A stretch of DNA of 64,000 nucleotides. Origin: Alphaproteobacteria bacterium GWC2_42_16. Lineage in GTDB: Bacteria > Pseudomonadota > Alphaproteobacteria > UBA9655. The stretch spans positions 98,851 through 162,850 of the forward strand of contig MEMA01000052.1 of assembly GCA_001767835.1 (NCBI GenBank). The letters run 5' to 3'. Below are positions 54,254 through 63,694 of this stretch, piece after piece; position 1 is the first letter of the stretch; each line of letters starts with the position of its first letter. The position numbers were made by a program, and so were the translations under genes. Below the pieces are notes generated by a model. That model did not search any database. It was given only the letters and a program-made list of their open reading frames with translations, and was not told the origin of the DNA.

Positions 54254-55597
54254 ATGACAAAATTGCGGTTTGCCCCATCCCCTACAGGCTACTTACACTT
54301 AGGCAACGTTCGCACAGCCCTTATTAATTGGCTTTACGCGCGCTCAACACGAGGGACTTTTATCCTCAGACTCGATGACACGGACTTTGAACGCTCAGAA
54401 GAGCGCTTTGCAAAACAAATTCAAGCAGATCTTGCTTGGTTAGGCCTGACGTATGATGAGCTCATTAAGCAATCCGATCGCTTGTCTATTTATAGCAACA
54501 CAGCTGAATTTTTAAAGGCCAAAGGAAGGCTTTACCCATGTTATGAAACACCCGAAGAGTTGGATCTTCAGAGAAAACTTCAACTCTCTTCAGGAAAAGC
54601 TCCCCTTTATAATCGTGCAGCTCTTACTTTGAGCCCCTCACAAATTGCAGATTATGAAAGCCAGGGACGCAAACCCCATTGGCGGTTTAAAGTGGAGGGG
54701 GGTGATATTCGCTGGAAAGATATGATTCGTGGCGAAGTTGTTTTTCGGGGTGAGCTCCTTAATGACCCTGTCCTTATTCGGGAGAATGGCTCTCCCGTCT
54801 ATACCCTTGCCACCTCTGCTGACGATTTAGAAATGGGAATTACACACATTCTCCGGGGTGAAGATCACGTCACCAATACAGCTCTTCAAATTCAAATCAT
54901 GGAAGCCCTATCCGAAAAACCCAATGGTATCAGTTTCGGCCATTTACCCCTTATTTCTGGACGTAAGGGGGAAGCTCTTTCCAAAAGAGAGGGGAGTCAA
55001 AGCGTATTTGATTTTCATAAAGAAGGGCTGGAGCCTATGGCGATTGTTAGCTTGCTTGCCAAGCTCGGCACCTCAGATCCCATTACACCCCATATCGCCT
55101 TAGAGGGTGTTATCGAAGAGTTTGATATTAAAAAATTTGGACGGGCCACGCCAAAATTAAACCCTGAGGATCTTTGGCAAATGAACGTTAAAATCCTGCA
55201 AATGCTTTCCTTCGATCAAGCGTTGCAGCGTATCGAATCCATGGGACTTAAGGGAACCACACCTGAATTTTGGGCGTTAATTCAAAAAAACATTATAAAG
55301 TTTCAAGAAGTTAAGGAATGGTGGACCATCTGTTATGGCCATAAAACTTTTACTGAAGAAAATAAAGCTCTCTTGGAAACTGCCGAACATTTTCTGCCCC
55401 CCGAGCCGTGGGATGAAACCACATTTAAAGCTTGGATGGATCAAGTAAAAGAAGAAACGGGGGTCAAAGGAAAGGACCTCTTTATGCCCATAAGACGTGC
55501 CCTTACGGGTCAAGAGCATGGACCTGAACTCAAAGAGTTAATTTTACTTATGGGACGTCCCAAAACTCTCCATCAACTTCAAACAGCACGAGCCTAA
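54254..55597 (+). CDS. gltX2: Glutamyl-tRNA synthetase, second copy (GltX2 type)
   Basis: The 447-residue class I synthetase has [19 protein letters not shown] and the KMSKS-like ALSKREGS. The altered loop and shorter C-terminal anticodon domain match the second alphaproteobacterial GltX, which often charges tRNA-Gln with glutamate for later amidation by GatCAB. That specificity is inferred, not visible. The stop is 1 bp before cysS. The SD is weak. Confidence 0.93.
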   Translation: MTKLRFAPSPTGYLHLGNVRTALINWLYARSTRGTFILRLDDTDFERSEERFAKQIQADLAWLGLTYDELIKQSDRLSIYSNTAEFLKAKGRLYPCYETPEELDLQRKLQLSSGKAPLYNRAALTLSPSQIADYESQGRKPHWRFKVEGGDIRWKDMIRGEVVFRGELLNDPVLIRENGSPVYTLATSADDLEMGITHILRGEDHVTNTALQIQIMEALSEKPNGISFGHLPLISGRKGEALSKREGSQSVFDFHKEGLEPMAIVSLLAKLGTSDPITPHIALEGVIEEFDIKKFGRATPKLNPEDLWQMNVKILQMLSFDQALQRIESMGLKGTTPEFWALIQKNIIKFQEVKEWWTICYGHKTFTEENKALLETAEHFLPPEPWDETTFKAWMDQVKEETGVKGKDLFMPIRRALTGQEHGPELKELILLMGRPKTLHQLQTARA

Positions 55598-55598
55598 A

Positions 55599-56960
55599 AT
55601 GCCTCTAACAGTTTATAATACCCTGACCCGACGAAAAGAACCTTTTGTTCCTTTAGATCCACACCATGTTCGTCTCTATGTCTGTGGTCCAACAGTTTAT
55701 GATTTTGCCCATATTGGAAATGGGCGTCCTTATGTAATCTTTGATGTCTTGACTCGTCTCTTAAGGCACTTATACCCGAAGGTCACGTATGCTCGAAATA
55801 TTACAGATATCGACGATAAAATCATTGTGGCTGCTCAAAAAAACAAAGAAGAGATATTTGATTTAACTCGCAGGACGACGGATTACTTTCAAGAGGACAT
55901 GAAAGCTATCGGCAATAGTCCGCCCGACATTGAACCCCATGCCACCACACACGTGAAAGAAATGGTCTCAATGATTGCGACTCTTATTGAAAAGGAACAC
56001 GCTTACGAAAAAGACGGGCATGTTCTTTTTTCAGTTCGAAGTTTTCCAAGTTATGGACGACTCTCTCGGTGTCAGCATGACGAAATGATTGCAGGAGCAC
56101 GTGTTGAAGTAGCACCCTACAAACGAGACCCTGAAGATTTTGTTTTATGGAAGCCCTCTGAAAAAGGAGTTCCTGGGTGGAAAAGCCCTTGGGGTTATGG
56201 ACGCCCAGGATGGCATATTGAATGTTCTGCCATGTCCTCAAAATATTTAGGAGAAACCTTTGATATTCACGGAGGAGGACAAGATCTCATTTTTCCTCAC
56301 CATGAAAACGAGATCGCCCAAAGCCAAGCCTGTTTTGGCCCCAAAACCTTTGCCCGTATATGGCTCCATAATGGCATGCTGACTGTAAATGGTGAGAAAA
56401 TGTCAAAGTCCCTCGGCAATTTTATAACAGTTCACCAACTCCTTGAGAAATTACCCGGGGAAGTTATCCGCCTAGTCCTTTTATCAGCCCACTATCGCCA
56501 ACCTCTGGATTGGAATGAAAACACTGTTTTCCAATGTCGCCAAAGCCTTGATCGGTTTTACACAGCTTTAAGAGGGCGAGATCTATCCGAAAAACAGCCA
56601 GCATGCGAGACTGTAAAAGTGGCCCTTGAGGATGACTTAAATACACCTCTTGCTATTTCAGCTCTGCATGACCTTGTCACACGCCTTAATAAAGCGAGGA
56701 ATGAAAAAGAAAAAAACAAACTGGCTTCGACGCTTCAAGCGAGTGGTGAGTGGCTTGGTCTTCTTCAACAGAATCCGGAAAGGTGGTTCAAGGGCAAAAC
56801 AGGGATTGACGAAAACAAAATTATGGAGCTTATTGAGGCTCGCACTCAAGCAAGAAAAGAAAAAAACTTCCTGGAAGCAGATAGCATACGCGATGAGCTT
56901 TTAAAGACTGGAGTCCTTTTAGAAGACACACCGGAGGGAACACTATGGAGACAACAATAA
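55599..56960 (+). CDS. cysS: Cysteinyl-tRNA synthetase
   Basis: The 453-residue class I synthetase has CGPTVYDFAHIGNGRPYV (HIGH motif with a zinc-ligand cysteine), GWHIECSAM, the zinc-binding HHENEIAQS and the KMSKS motif GEKMSKSLGN. It is contiguous with gltX2 and followed 11 bp later by trmJ. Confidence 0.97.
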   Translation: MPLTVYNTLTRRKEPFVPLDPHHVRLYVCGPTVYDFAHIGNGRPYVIFDVLTRLLRHLYPKVTYARNITDIDDKIIVAAQKNKEEIFDLTRRTTDYFQEDMKAIGNSPPDIEPHATTHVKEMVSMIATLIEKEHAYEKDGHVLFSVRSFPSYGRLSRCQHDEMIAGARVEVAPYKRDPEDFVLWKPSEKGVPGWKSPWGYGRPGWHIECSAMSSKYLGETFDIHGGGQDLIFPHHENEIAQSQACFGPKTFARIWLHNGMLTVNGEKMSKSLGNFITVHQLLEKLPGEVIRLVLLSAHYRQPLDWNENTVFQCRQSLDRFYTALRGRDLSEKQPACETVKVALEDDLNTPLAISALHDLVTRLNKARNEKEKNKLASTLQASGEWLGLLQQNPERWFKGKTGIDENKIMELIEARTQARKEKNFLEADSIRDELLKTGVLLEDTPEGTLWRQQ

Positions 56961-56971
56961 TTTGAGGGTTT

Positions 56972-57724
56972 GTGGACGAAAATACGTTAACGATTATACT
57001 TGTCGAGCCTCAGCTCGGCCAAAATATAGGTGCTGTTGCACGCGCAATGTTAAACTTTGGCCTTACAGACTTAAGACTCGTACGGCCACGCGATGGATGG
57101 CCTAATCCAGAAGCCCTTCCCCTTGCTGCAGGGGCTGACAAAATTCTCGAAAATGCAAAGGTTTACCCTTCTACCCTTGAAGCCATTGGTGATTTGAATC
57201 GTCTCTTTGCAACTTCTAACCGCACCCCGGACATGATTAAAACCATTTATACCCCTAAGTTGGCTCTGCAACAACTTATCTCAACAGCCCAGCACAACCA
57301 AAAGGTGGGTGTTTTATTTGGGGGGGAAAGGTGTGGCTTGAAAAACGAAGATATTTCCTTATGCGAAGCCCTTATTAAAATCCCCACAATCTCAAATTTT
57401 TCATCTCTTAATCTAGCCCATGCTGTTGTTTTAGTCGCTTACGAATGGTTTGCTCAAACCTCTTCAACCTCCTTTGAATTTTTCAGGACAGGCCGAACAC
57501 GCCTTGCTCGAAGAGAAGATTTAAGCATGCTTTTCGCACACCTTGAAAAAGAGCTTGAACGAACGGGTTTCTTAAGACATCACAAAAAACGAGCTACTAT
57601 GGTCAGAAATATTCGCAATATTTTTCAAAGAGCTCATCTTACAGAACAAGAAGTGCGCACCTTACGTGGCATCATAAGAAGCTTGACAGGCAATCAACTT
57701 CCGTCTCAAAAAAAAGCCAGCTAA
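56972..57724 (+). CDS. trmJ: tRNA (Cm32/Um32) methyltransferase TrmJ-like
   Basis: The 250-residue SPOUT enzyme 2'-O-methylates ribose, probably at tRNA position 32. Family motifs are PQLGQNIGAVARAMLNFG, LFGGERCGLKNEDI and SSLNLAHAVVLVAYE, which form the SAM-binding trefoil knot. A C-terminal helical domain completes the TrmJ layout. A GTG start at 56972 follows GAGGG. Confidence 0.9.
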   Translation: MDENTLTIILVEPQLGQNIGAVARAMLNFGLTDLRLVRPRDGWPNPEALPLAAGADKILENAKVYPSTLEAIGDLNRLFATSNRTPDMIKTIYTPKLALQQLISTAQHNQKVGVLFGGERCGLKNEDISLCEALIKIPTISNFSSLNLAHAVVLVAYEWFAQTSSTSFEFFRTGRTRLARREDLSMLFAHLEKELERTGFLRHHKKRATMVRNIRNIFQRAHLTEQEVRTLRGIIRSLTGNQLPSQKKAS

Positions 57725-57792
57725 GGAACAAGAGTTTCCCCTTGGTTGCTCTTACCTTTTCAAGTACTATACTCGAATAAGGGAGCAACGGG

Positions 57793-59325
57793 GTGAAAAA
57801 TATTCTCAAAAAACTTGAGACCATGCGCAAAACAGCCCTTGCCGCTGGTGGCGAGAAACGGGTTGAGGCCCAGCACAAAAAAGGCAAATTAACTGCCAGA
57901 GAACGCCTGGAGGTGTTGCTGGATGAAAATTCCTTTGAAGAGTGGGATATGTTTGTTGAACACCGTTGTCAAGATTTTGGCATGGCCAGCAACAAAATCC
58001 CAGGGGATGGCATTATCACAGGATATGGAACAATAAACGGACGACAAGTCTTTGTTTTTTCGCAAGATTTCACCGTCTTCGGGGGTAGCTTAAGTGAAGC
58101 CCATGCTGAAAAAGTTGCAAAAATCCTCGATAAAGCCATGCAGGTTGGTGCCCCTGTTATTGGCCTTAATGACTCTGGAGGGGCTCGCATCCAAGAAGGA
58201 GTTGAATCTCTTGCTGGCTACGCTACTATTTTTCAACGCAACGTTCTAGCCTCAGGCGTTATTCCTCAACTCTCAGTCATCATGGGACCCTGTGCAGGAG
58301 GGGCCGTTTATTCACCCGCCATGACAGACTTTATTTTCATGGTAAAGAATACCTCCTACATGTATGTGACAGGTCCTAATGTTGTTAAAACGGTCACCCA
58401 TGAAACGGTCACCCATGAAGATTTAGGAGGAGCTTTCATCCATACCCATAAGTCAGGGGTTGCTGATTTAGCTTTTGAAAACGATATTGAAACCCTTCTT
58501 CAAGTGAGACGGTTTTTTGACTTTTTACCCTTGTCCAATCGAGAAGCTCCTCCTCATAAAAAGACATCTCACAACCCTGATCGTATTGATTTTTCCTTAG
58601 ATCGACTCGTTCCACAAAATCCTTCGAAGGGCTATGACATGAAAGACCTCATCACGAAAATTGTCGACGAGGGTGACTTTTTTGAATTACAGCCTGATTT
58701 TGCCTCAAACATTATCATTGGGTTTGGACGAATGGAGGGTGAAACCATTGGCTTTGTTGCCAACCAACCTCTGATCTTAGCTGGCTGCCTGGATATTAAT
58801 GCCTCTCGCAAAGCCGCACGATTTGTCCGCTTTTGCGACTGCTTTAATATTCCTCTTGTAACTTTCGTTGATGTCCCAGGTTTTCTTCCCGGAATGACAC
58901 AAGAAGAAGGAGGGATTATTAAACATGGCTCTAAGCTTCTCTTCGCCTTTGCTGAAGCCACCGTTCCTAAAGTAACGATCATAACACGAAAAGCTTACGG
59001 GGGAGCCTATGATGTCATGAGTTCGAAACACTTACGAGGAGACGTCAATTTTGCTTGGCCCTCAGCAGAAATTGCTGTGATGGGACCTCGAGGTGCTGTT
59101 GAAATTCTCTTTAAAAAGGATCTAAAAAATAAAAAGATCATTAATACCTACACACAAGAATACATCGAAAAATTTGCCAATCCCTTTGTGGCTGCGAGTC
59201 GCGGATACATTGATGACATCATCATGCCACACACAACGCGGATGAGGCTTTGCCGCACTCTTAAACTGCTTAAAAATAAAATAATTGAAAATCCACGGAA
59301 AAAACATGATAATATACCTCTATAA
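57793..59325 (+). CDS. pccB: Propionyl-CoA carboxylase beta subunit
   Basis: The 510-residue carboxyltransferase transfers CO2 from biotin to propionyl-CoA to make methylmalonyl-CoA. Family segments include [49 protein letters not shown] and [19 protein letters not shown], with the typical C-terminus [20 protein letters not shown] start at 57793 is used. The alpha subunit lies at 59902, after a 2TM gene and a palindromic element. Confidence 0.94.
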   Translation: MKNILKKLETMRKTALAAGGEKRVEAQHKKGKLTARERLEVLLDENSFEEWDMFVEHRCQDFGMASNKIPGDGIITGYGTINGRQVFVFSQDFTVFGGSLSEAHAEKVAKILDKAMQVGAPVIGLNDSGGARIQEGVESLAGYATIFQRNVLASGVIPQLSVIMGPCAGGAVYSPAMTDFIFMVKNTSYMYVTGPNVVKTVTHETVTHEDLGGAFIHTHKSGVADLAFENDIETLLQVRRFFDFLPLSNREAPPHKKTSHNPDRIDFSLDRLVPQNPSKGYDMKDLITKIVDEGDFFELQPDFASNIIIGFGRMEGETIGFVANQPLILAGCLDINASRKAARFVRFCDCFNIPLVTFVDVPGFLPGMTQEEGGIIKHGSKLLFAFAEATVPKVTIITRKAYGGAYDVMSSKHLRGDVNFAWPSAEIAVMGPRGAVEILFKKDLKNKKIINTYTQEYIEKFANPFVAASRGYIDDIIMPHTTRMRLCRTLKLLKNKIIENPRKKHDNIPL

Positions 59326-59347
59326 ATGAAAACAAGGGAGAAACCTT

Positions 59348-59725
59348 ATGAATGAAAATCAAGCACGTTCACATATAAAAAAGCTTCGTCGTTTTTACAC
59401 TGACATTCTTATTTACGCGGTTGTAAACCTTGGTCTTATCCTGATTTGGGCCATTTCAGGCGGAGGTACTTTTTGGCCAATTTGGGTCATTGTTGGTTGG
59501 GGAATTGGTCTCGGCGTTCATGCTTTTTCTTTAGGCTTGCTCCCTCAAATTGATGTAATGGTTCCATTTTTAACCAATGAGTGGGAAGAACAGGAAGTTC
59601 GTCGTCTTATGAAAGAGGGACAAAAAGGAAAGGCAAAAGAAGCCAGTGTTACGGCTGAACAAGCTGCCCCACCAAAGAAAAAACCCGCCGGTCAAAAAAA
59701 GGTAAAAACAAAAAAGAAAGTCTAA
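59348..59725 (+). CDS. 2TM-domain protein
   Basis: The 125-residue protein has an N-terminal 2TM domain (PF13239-like): charged HIKKLRRFYTDILIYAVVNLG, a WPIWVIVGWGIGLGVHAFSLG second segment, then a basic Ala/Lys/Pro-rich tail (KKKPAGQKKVKTKKKV). The domain is found fused to or near signalling proteins, but function is unknown. It sits between pccB and pccA, 22 bp after pccB. Confidence 0.78.
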   Translation: MNENQARSHIKKLRRFYTDILIYAVVNLGLILIWAISGGGTFWPIWVIVGWGIGLGVHAFSLGLLPQIDVMVPFLTNEWEEQEVRRLMKEGQKGKAKEASVTAEQAAPPKKKPAGQKKVKTKKKV

Positions 59726-59747
59726 TGGGAGATGTATACTCAAAGCA

Positions 59748-59881
59748 TTTCAAGTTTCCGGATAGGCGCCCGAGCGGCGAGCTCGATGAGCGTAGTCACC
59801 TACGTGACAGAGAGCGAGTCCCGACCTGGCTACGCCAAAGGCTATGCCAAGGCGAGAGGGCAACGCATCCGGAACTTGAAA
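59748..59881. mobile_element. GC-rich palindromic MITE-like element
   Basis: The 134-bp segment is bounded by imperfect terminal inverted repeats: 59748-59763 (TTTCAAGTTTCCGGAT) and 59867-59881 (ATCCGGAACTTGAAA, one base shorter). Inside are perfect small hairpins, CGAGC...GCTCG (59771-59785) and GTCAC-CTAC-GTGAC (59795-59808). Its base composition is clearly richer in G+C than the flanks. It ends 20 bp before the pccA start codon. No transposase is present, so it would be non-autonomous. No second copy was noticed in the window. Confidence 0.65.
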
Positions 59882-59901
59882 GGCGAAGAGTATATTTGTG
59901 A

Positions 59902-61842
59902 GTGTTTAAAAAGGTCCTTATCGCCAATCGGGGGGAAGTTGCCTGTCGTATTATTCGAACCCTCAGGCAAATGGGAATTAAAACTCTTGCAGTCTATTCG
60001 GAGGCAGATGAAGAAGCGCTTCATGTCAAAATGGCAGATGAAGCGTTTTTTCTTGGCCCCAATCCTGCCCGAGAGAGTTATTTAAACGGCGAGGTTATCC
60101 TCAAAATTGCAAAGAAATCGGGTGCTGAAGCCATTCATCCTGGCTATGGCTTTTTATCTGAAAACCCCACTTTTGCAGCTGCTGTCGAAAAGGAAGGCCT
60201 TGTATTTATTGGCCCATCTGCAAGGGCGATTGCTTCTATGGGCGACAAGCTCAAAGCAAAAAGACTCGCTCATTCTGCGGGCGTTTCATGTCTTCCTGGA
60301 GGTGATGTCTCCATTACCAATCAACATATGGCGAAAAAAATTGCCGATGAAATCGGATACCCCATCATGATAAAAGCTGCTGCTGGAGGGGGAGGCAGAG
60401 GCATGAGAATCGTTAGGAACTCTCATTCCCTTCCCCATGCCCTTAAAAGTGCCATAAATGAGGCCACATCTAGCTTTAATGATGGGCGTGTTTTTATTGA
60501 AAAATATATTGAAAATGCACGACACATCGAAATACAAATTTTAGGGGATATTTTTGGAAACACCATTCATTTAGGGGAGAGGGAGTGCTCCCTCCAACGG
60601 CGCCACCAAAAAGTTATTGAAGAAGCCCCGAGTCCTTTCCTCACTCCCAAAATTCGCAAAAAAATGGCGGAAGAAGCTCTCCGACTTGCCAAGGAAGTTC
60701 AGTATTATTCTGCAGGAACAGTTGAGTTTGTTGTAAGCCCGGATAAAAGCTTTTATTTCCTCGAGATGAATACACGCCTTCAGGTTGAACATCCAACAAC
60801 AGAATTGATTACAGGACTTGATTTGGTGGAGGAAATGATCCGTATTGCTGCAGGAGAACCTCTCCGCTATCAGCAGAAGGATATTCAGTTTAAAGGACAC
60901 GCCATGGAAGCGCGCCTTTATGCTGAAGATTCATCACGAGGGTTTTTACCCTCCATAGGCCGTCTTTCCTCATATGAAGAACCTTTTGCATGTCTTAATG
61001 AAATTCGCGTCGATTCGGGTGTCCGTGAGGGAGATGCTATTTCTCCCTATTATGACCCTCTCTTTGCAAAGCTTTGCGTGCATCAACCTACGCGAAAACA
61101 ATGTGCCTCAAAGTTACTCGATTCCCTGAACCAATTTTATGTGAGAGGTGTTTTCACAAATGCTTCTTTTTTATCGGCTCTGGTTCACTCTCCCCTCTTT
61201 GCAAAGGCAGATTTTAATACCTCAACCATCGATGAACTTTATCCGAAAGGATTTACACCTTCAGCAAGTCCAGACCCCCTCATCCCCCTTGGAATCGCGG
61301 CTATCATTCATTGTATCAAATACCAATTCCAAGAAGGCAAATTAGCTCTCCTCATGGAGAGAAAACCTTATTTCCTTAATGTTTCACGTGAAACAAGGGA
61401 CTATAAAGTTCGTCTTGGAAAGAAAATTTTAAAAGTAAATACAAACTGGCGGCCCGGGGACTCCATCTTTGAGTGCACTTTAAATGGACATAAATTATCT
61501 CTACAACTTGATCCAAAAGGCACTTACTTTGAATTATCTTGGAATGGATATAAGGCGAGTCCTTTAGTTGTCACTCCCCGGGTGGCTGAACTTATAGAGA
61601 TTATGCACGTTCCTCAATTTAGTGAAACAATACGCATTCTAAGAGCTCCTATGCCGGGCCTTGTTATAGACGTTTTTGTCAAAAAGGGTGAGCCGATAAA
61701 AACAGGACAACCTATCGTTGCCATTGAAGCTATGAAAATGGAAAACGTCATCCAAGCAGCCTGTGATGGCATCATTGAGTCTATTTCTGTAAAAAGAGGA
61801 GAAAGTGTGACGTTAGATCAAGAAATTGCTAAAATTGACTAG
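59902..61842 (+). CDS. pccA: Propionyl-CoA carboxylase alpha subunit (biotin carboxylase plus BCCP)
   Basis: The 646-residue protein has a biotin carboxylase domain (FKKVLIANRGEVACRIIRTL, ATP-grasp glycine loop AAAGGGGRGMRI, MNTRLQVEHPTTE), a linker/BT region and a C-terminal biotinyl domain with biotin lysine in EAMKMENV. It carboxylates its own biotin for PccB. A GTG start at 59902 fits the family N-terminus. A weak SD (GAAGAG) lies about 11 nt upstream, right after the palindromic element. Assignment to propionyl-CoA rather than 3-methylcrotonyl-CoA rests on linkage to pccB. Confidence 0.92.
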   Translation: MFKKVLIANRGEVACRIIRTLRQMGIKTLAVYSEADEEALHVKMADEAFFLGPNPARESYLNGEVILKIAKKSGAEAIHPGYGFLSENPTFAAAVEKEGLVFIGPSARAIASMGDKLKAKRLAHSAGVSCLPGGDVSITNQHMAKKIADEIGYPIMIKAAAGGGGRGMRIVRNSHSLPHALKSAINEATSSFNDGRVFIEKYIENARHIEIQILGDIFGNTIHLGERECSLQRRHQKVIEEAPSPFLTPKIRKKMAEEALRLAKEVQYYSAGTVEFVVSPDKSFYFLEMNTRLQVEHPTTELITGLDLVEEMIRIAAGEPLRYQQKDIQFKGHAMEARLYAEDSSRGFLPSIGRLSSYEEPFACLNEIRVDSGVREGDAISPYYDPLFAKLCVHQPTRKQCASKLLDSLNQFYVRGVFTNASFLSALVHSPLFAKADFNTSTIDELYPKGFTPSASPDPLIPLGIAAIIHCIKYQFQEGKLALLMERKPYFLNVSRETRDYKVRLGKKILKVNTNWRPGDSIFECTLNGHKLSLQLDPKGTYFELSWNGYKASPLVVTPRVAELIEIMHVPQFSETIRILRAPMPGLVIDVFVKKGEPIKTGQPIVAIEAMKMENVIQAACDGIIESISVKRGESVTLDQEIAKID

Positions 61843-61869
61843 CAAGGTCAAACTTGAAAAAATCGCCAT

Positions 61870-62472
61870 CTATGCTTTTATTTTCAAAAGAAGGTCTGTA
61901 AGTTCTTGTGGGTGTTCTTCCATAGGAGAATGAGACGAATTCATTTCCAATAAAGTCCAATTTTCATCTTTAGGGGAATCCAAGACTTTCTGAGCCATTT
62001 CTTTGGTAACGTTAATAAATTCACTTTGCTTACACAAAATATATATCTTGGGTATCCTCTTAATTCTTAAAGCTTCAAAATAAATGGGAGTGGTAAATCG
62101 ACTCAAAGGTTCCACGTGATAAAAGTCTTGGGCATCAAATCCCGTTGCATTTATCAGGTCAAATAAGGATTTCCCATTTTCAGGAATCGCGGCATCTAAG
62201 TATACTAGGTAGCTCAACTTTTCTGGCATCTTATTTGCAACCCCCGTAATGACAAGGCCTGCATAACTATGACCAACAAGAATAACATGATTAAGGTTTT
62301 CCTCTTTTATTAAATGACATACTTCATCGATATGGTCTTGTAATGTTCTCTCTTCTGGATCAGATAGAGTTGGACAGAATACCCGGCATCCTTTCTCTTC
62401 TAACAAAGGAGCTACTTTGTCCCAAACTTTTCCTGTTTGCCGACCTCCATGTACTAAAATGTAAACTGGCAT
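61870..62472 (-). CDS. Alpha/beta hydrolase (methylesterase/hydroxynitrile-lyase-like)
   Basis: The 200-residue hydrolase resembles the compact group that includes plant methyl-salicylate esterases: oxyanion region YILVHGGRQTG, nucleophile Ser69 in VGHSYAG, and a C-terminal catalytic histidine in SSHSPMEEHPQEL. It is slightly shorter than the usual 230-260 residues, with a reduced cap. Substrate unknown. GGAGGGG lies about 8 nt before the ATG. It is divergent from prfB and probably monocistronic. Confidence 0.85.
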   Translation of the reverse strand: MPVYILVHGGRQTGKVWDKVAPLLEEKGCRVFCPTLSDPEERTLQDHIDEVCHLIKEENLNHVILVGHSYAGLVITGVANKMPEKLSYLVYLDAAIPENGKSLFDLINATGFDAQDFYHVEPLSRFTTPIYFEALRIKRIPKIYILCKQSEFINVTKEMAQKVLDSPKDENWTLLEMNSSHSPMEEHPQELTDLLLKIKA

Positions 62473-62577
62473 ATTATAATCCCCTCCAGATCCTAGATTA
62501 TGTTCGAAAGACCTCTTTCACCTTGTCCCCCTCCTCAATCCTATGATAAACCCTCTATAAAAAAAGGATAGACATAT

Positions 62578-63694
62578 ATGCGCGCAGAAATTGAACATAT
62601 GGTTCATGAGATAGAGGAGGGGCTTCTTCTCCTCAGGAGGCATCTTTGACTGGGATCGCTCCCAAAAACGCCTTCAAGAGTTGGAAAAAGAAGTTCTCAA
62701 CCCCTCACTTTGGGATGATCCTTTGCGCGCTCAAAAAATTATGCGTGAGCGTGAATACTTAACTGAGGCCATAAACCGTATCACTTCCACGACTCAAGAG
62801 CTCAAGGATGCAACCGACCTCATTGAACTGGCTGAGGTGGAAAATGATCGTGAAACTCTCCTCGACGCTGAAAAGGACATAGAAAAACTTCACCAGCAAA
62901 TTCAGCGACTTCGCCTTGAAACCCTTTTATCGGGTGAAGCTGATGCCAATAATTGTTTCCTTGAAATTCACGCTGGAGCGGGTGGAACAGAAGCACAGGA
63001 TTGGGCCTTAATGCTAACACGCATGTATTCGCGTTGGGCCGAGATGAAGGGCTATGTGATTGAATGGATCGAAGAAAGTGCCGGTGAGGAAGCTGGAATT
63101 AAATCCGCTACTTTTAAAGTCTCGGCCCAAAAAAGCGCGAATCATCCTTATGGATGGCTCAAAGGAGAAAGCGGCATTCATCGTTTGGTGCGGATCTCAC
63201 CCTTTGATGCCAATGCAAGACGTCACACAAGTTTTGCTTCTGTTTGGGTCTACCCTGAAGTGGAGGACACGATTGACATTCAAATCGAAGATAAGGACTT
63301 ACGGATCGACACGTATCGTGCCTCTGGTGCAGGCGGTCAACACGTCAATAAAACAGATAGCGCAATTCGTATCACGCACCTTCCTACAGGTGTTGTCGTT
63401 CAATGCCAAAACGACCGTTCACAGCATCGAAACCGGGCTCAAGCCATGAGCATGTTAAAAGCGCGCCTTTATGAATTTGAACTCAAAAAAAGAGAAGAAG
63501 CGGCTCAAGCTTTGGAAACAACAAAGTCAGAAATCGGATGGGGCCATCAAATTCGTTCTTATGTCCTTCAACCCTATCAAATGGTAAAGGATCTGAGAAC
63601 AAATGTAGAAAAAGGCAATGCACTTGGGGTTCTCGATGGGGATATTGATGCCTTCCTTGAAGCAACGCTAGCCCAAAAAATTATTCCATCATAG
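62578..63694 (+). CDS. prfB: Peptide chain release factor 2 with programmed +1 frameshift
   Basis: RF2 ends translation at UGA and UAA. Translation starts at the ATG at 62578 (AAGGA upstream) and reads 23 codons to CTT at 62644. There the in-frame TGA at 62647 is bypassed by a +1 shift, continuing with GAC at 62648 (join 62578-62646, 62648-63694; 371 residues). The downstream frame holds the stop-codon-reading SPF tripeptide in SPFDANARRH and the GGQ motif in ASGAGGQHVNK. The intact shift site makes RF2 self-regulating. The gene overlaps convergent dps by 14 bp. Confidence 0.96.
62635..62650 (+). promoter_or_regulatory. prfB: prfB programmed frameshift site
   Basis: AGGAGG (62635-62640) lies three bases before CTTTGAC (62644-62650), the classic RF2 autoregulatory site. 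The internal SD pairs with 16S rRNA and the slow UGA read lets the ribosome slip +1 on CTT. Low RF2 favours the shift and so more RF2. Confidence 0.95.

Noticed and set aside
58387..58420. Tandem 15-bp repeat in pccB (ACGGTCACCCATGAA twice)
   Set aside because: The encoded [10 protein letters not shown] falls in a segment that has the same length in other carboxyltransferases, so it is not an inserted duplication.
58632..58982. 116-codon minus-strand frame
   Set aside because: It is antisense to the conserved core of pccB; composition is that of a reverse-strand shadow.
59732..60085. 117-codon frame running through the palindromic element into pccA
   Set aside because: It overlaps pccA in the wrong frame and owes its length to the stop-free element; there is no independent sign that it is translated.
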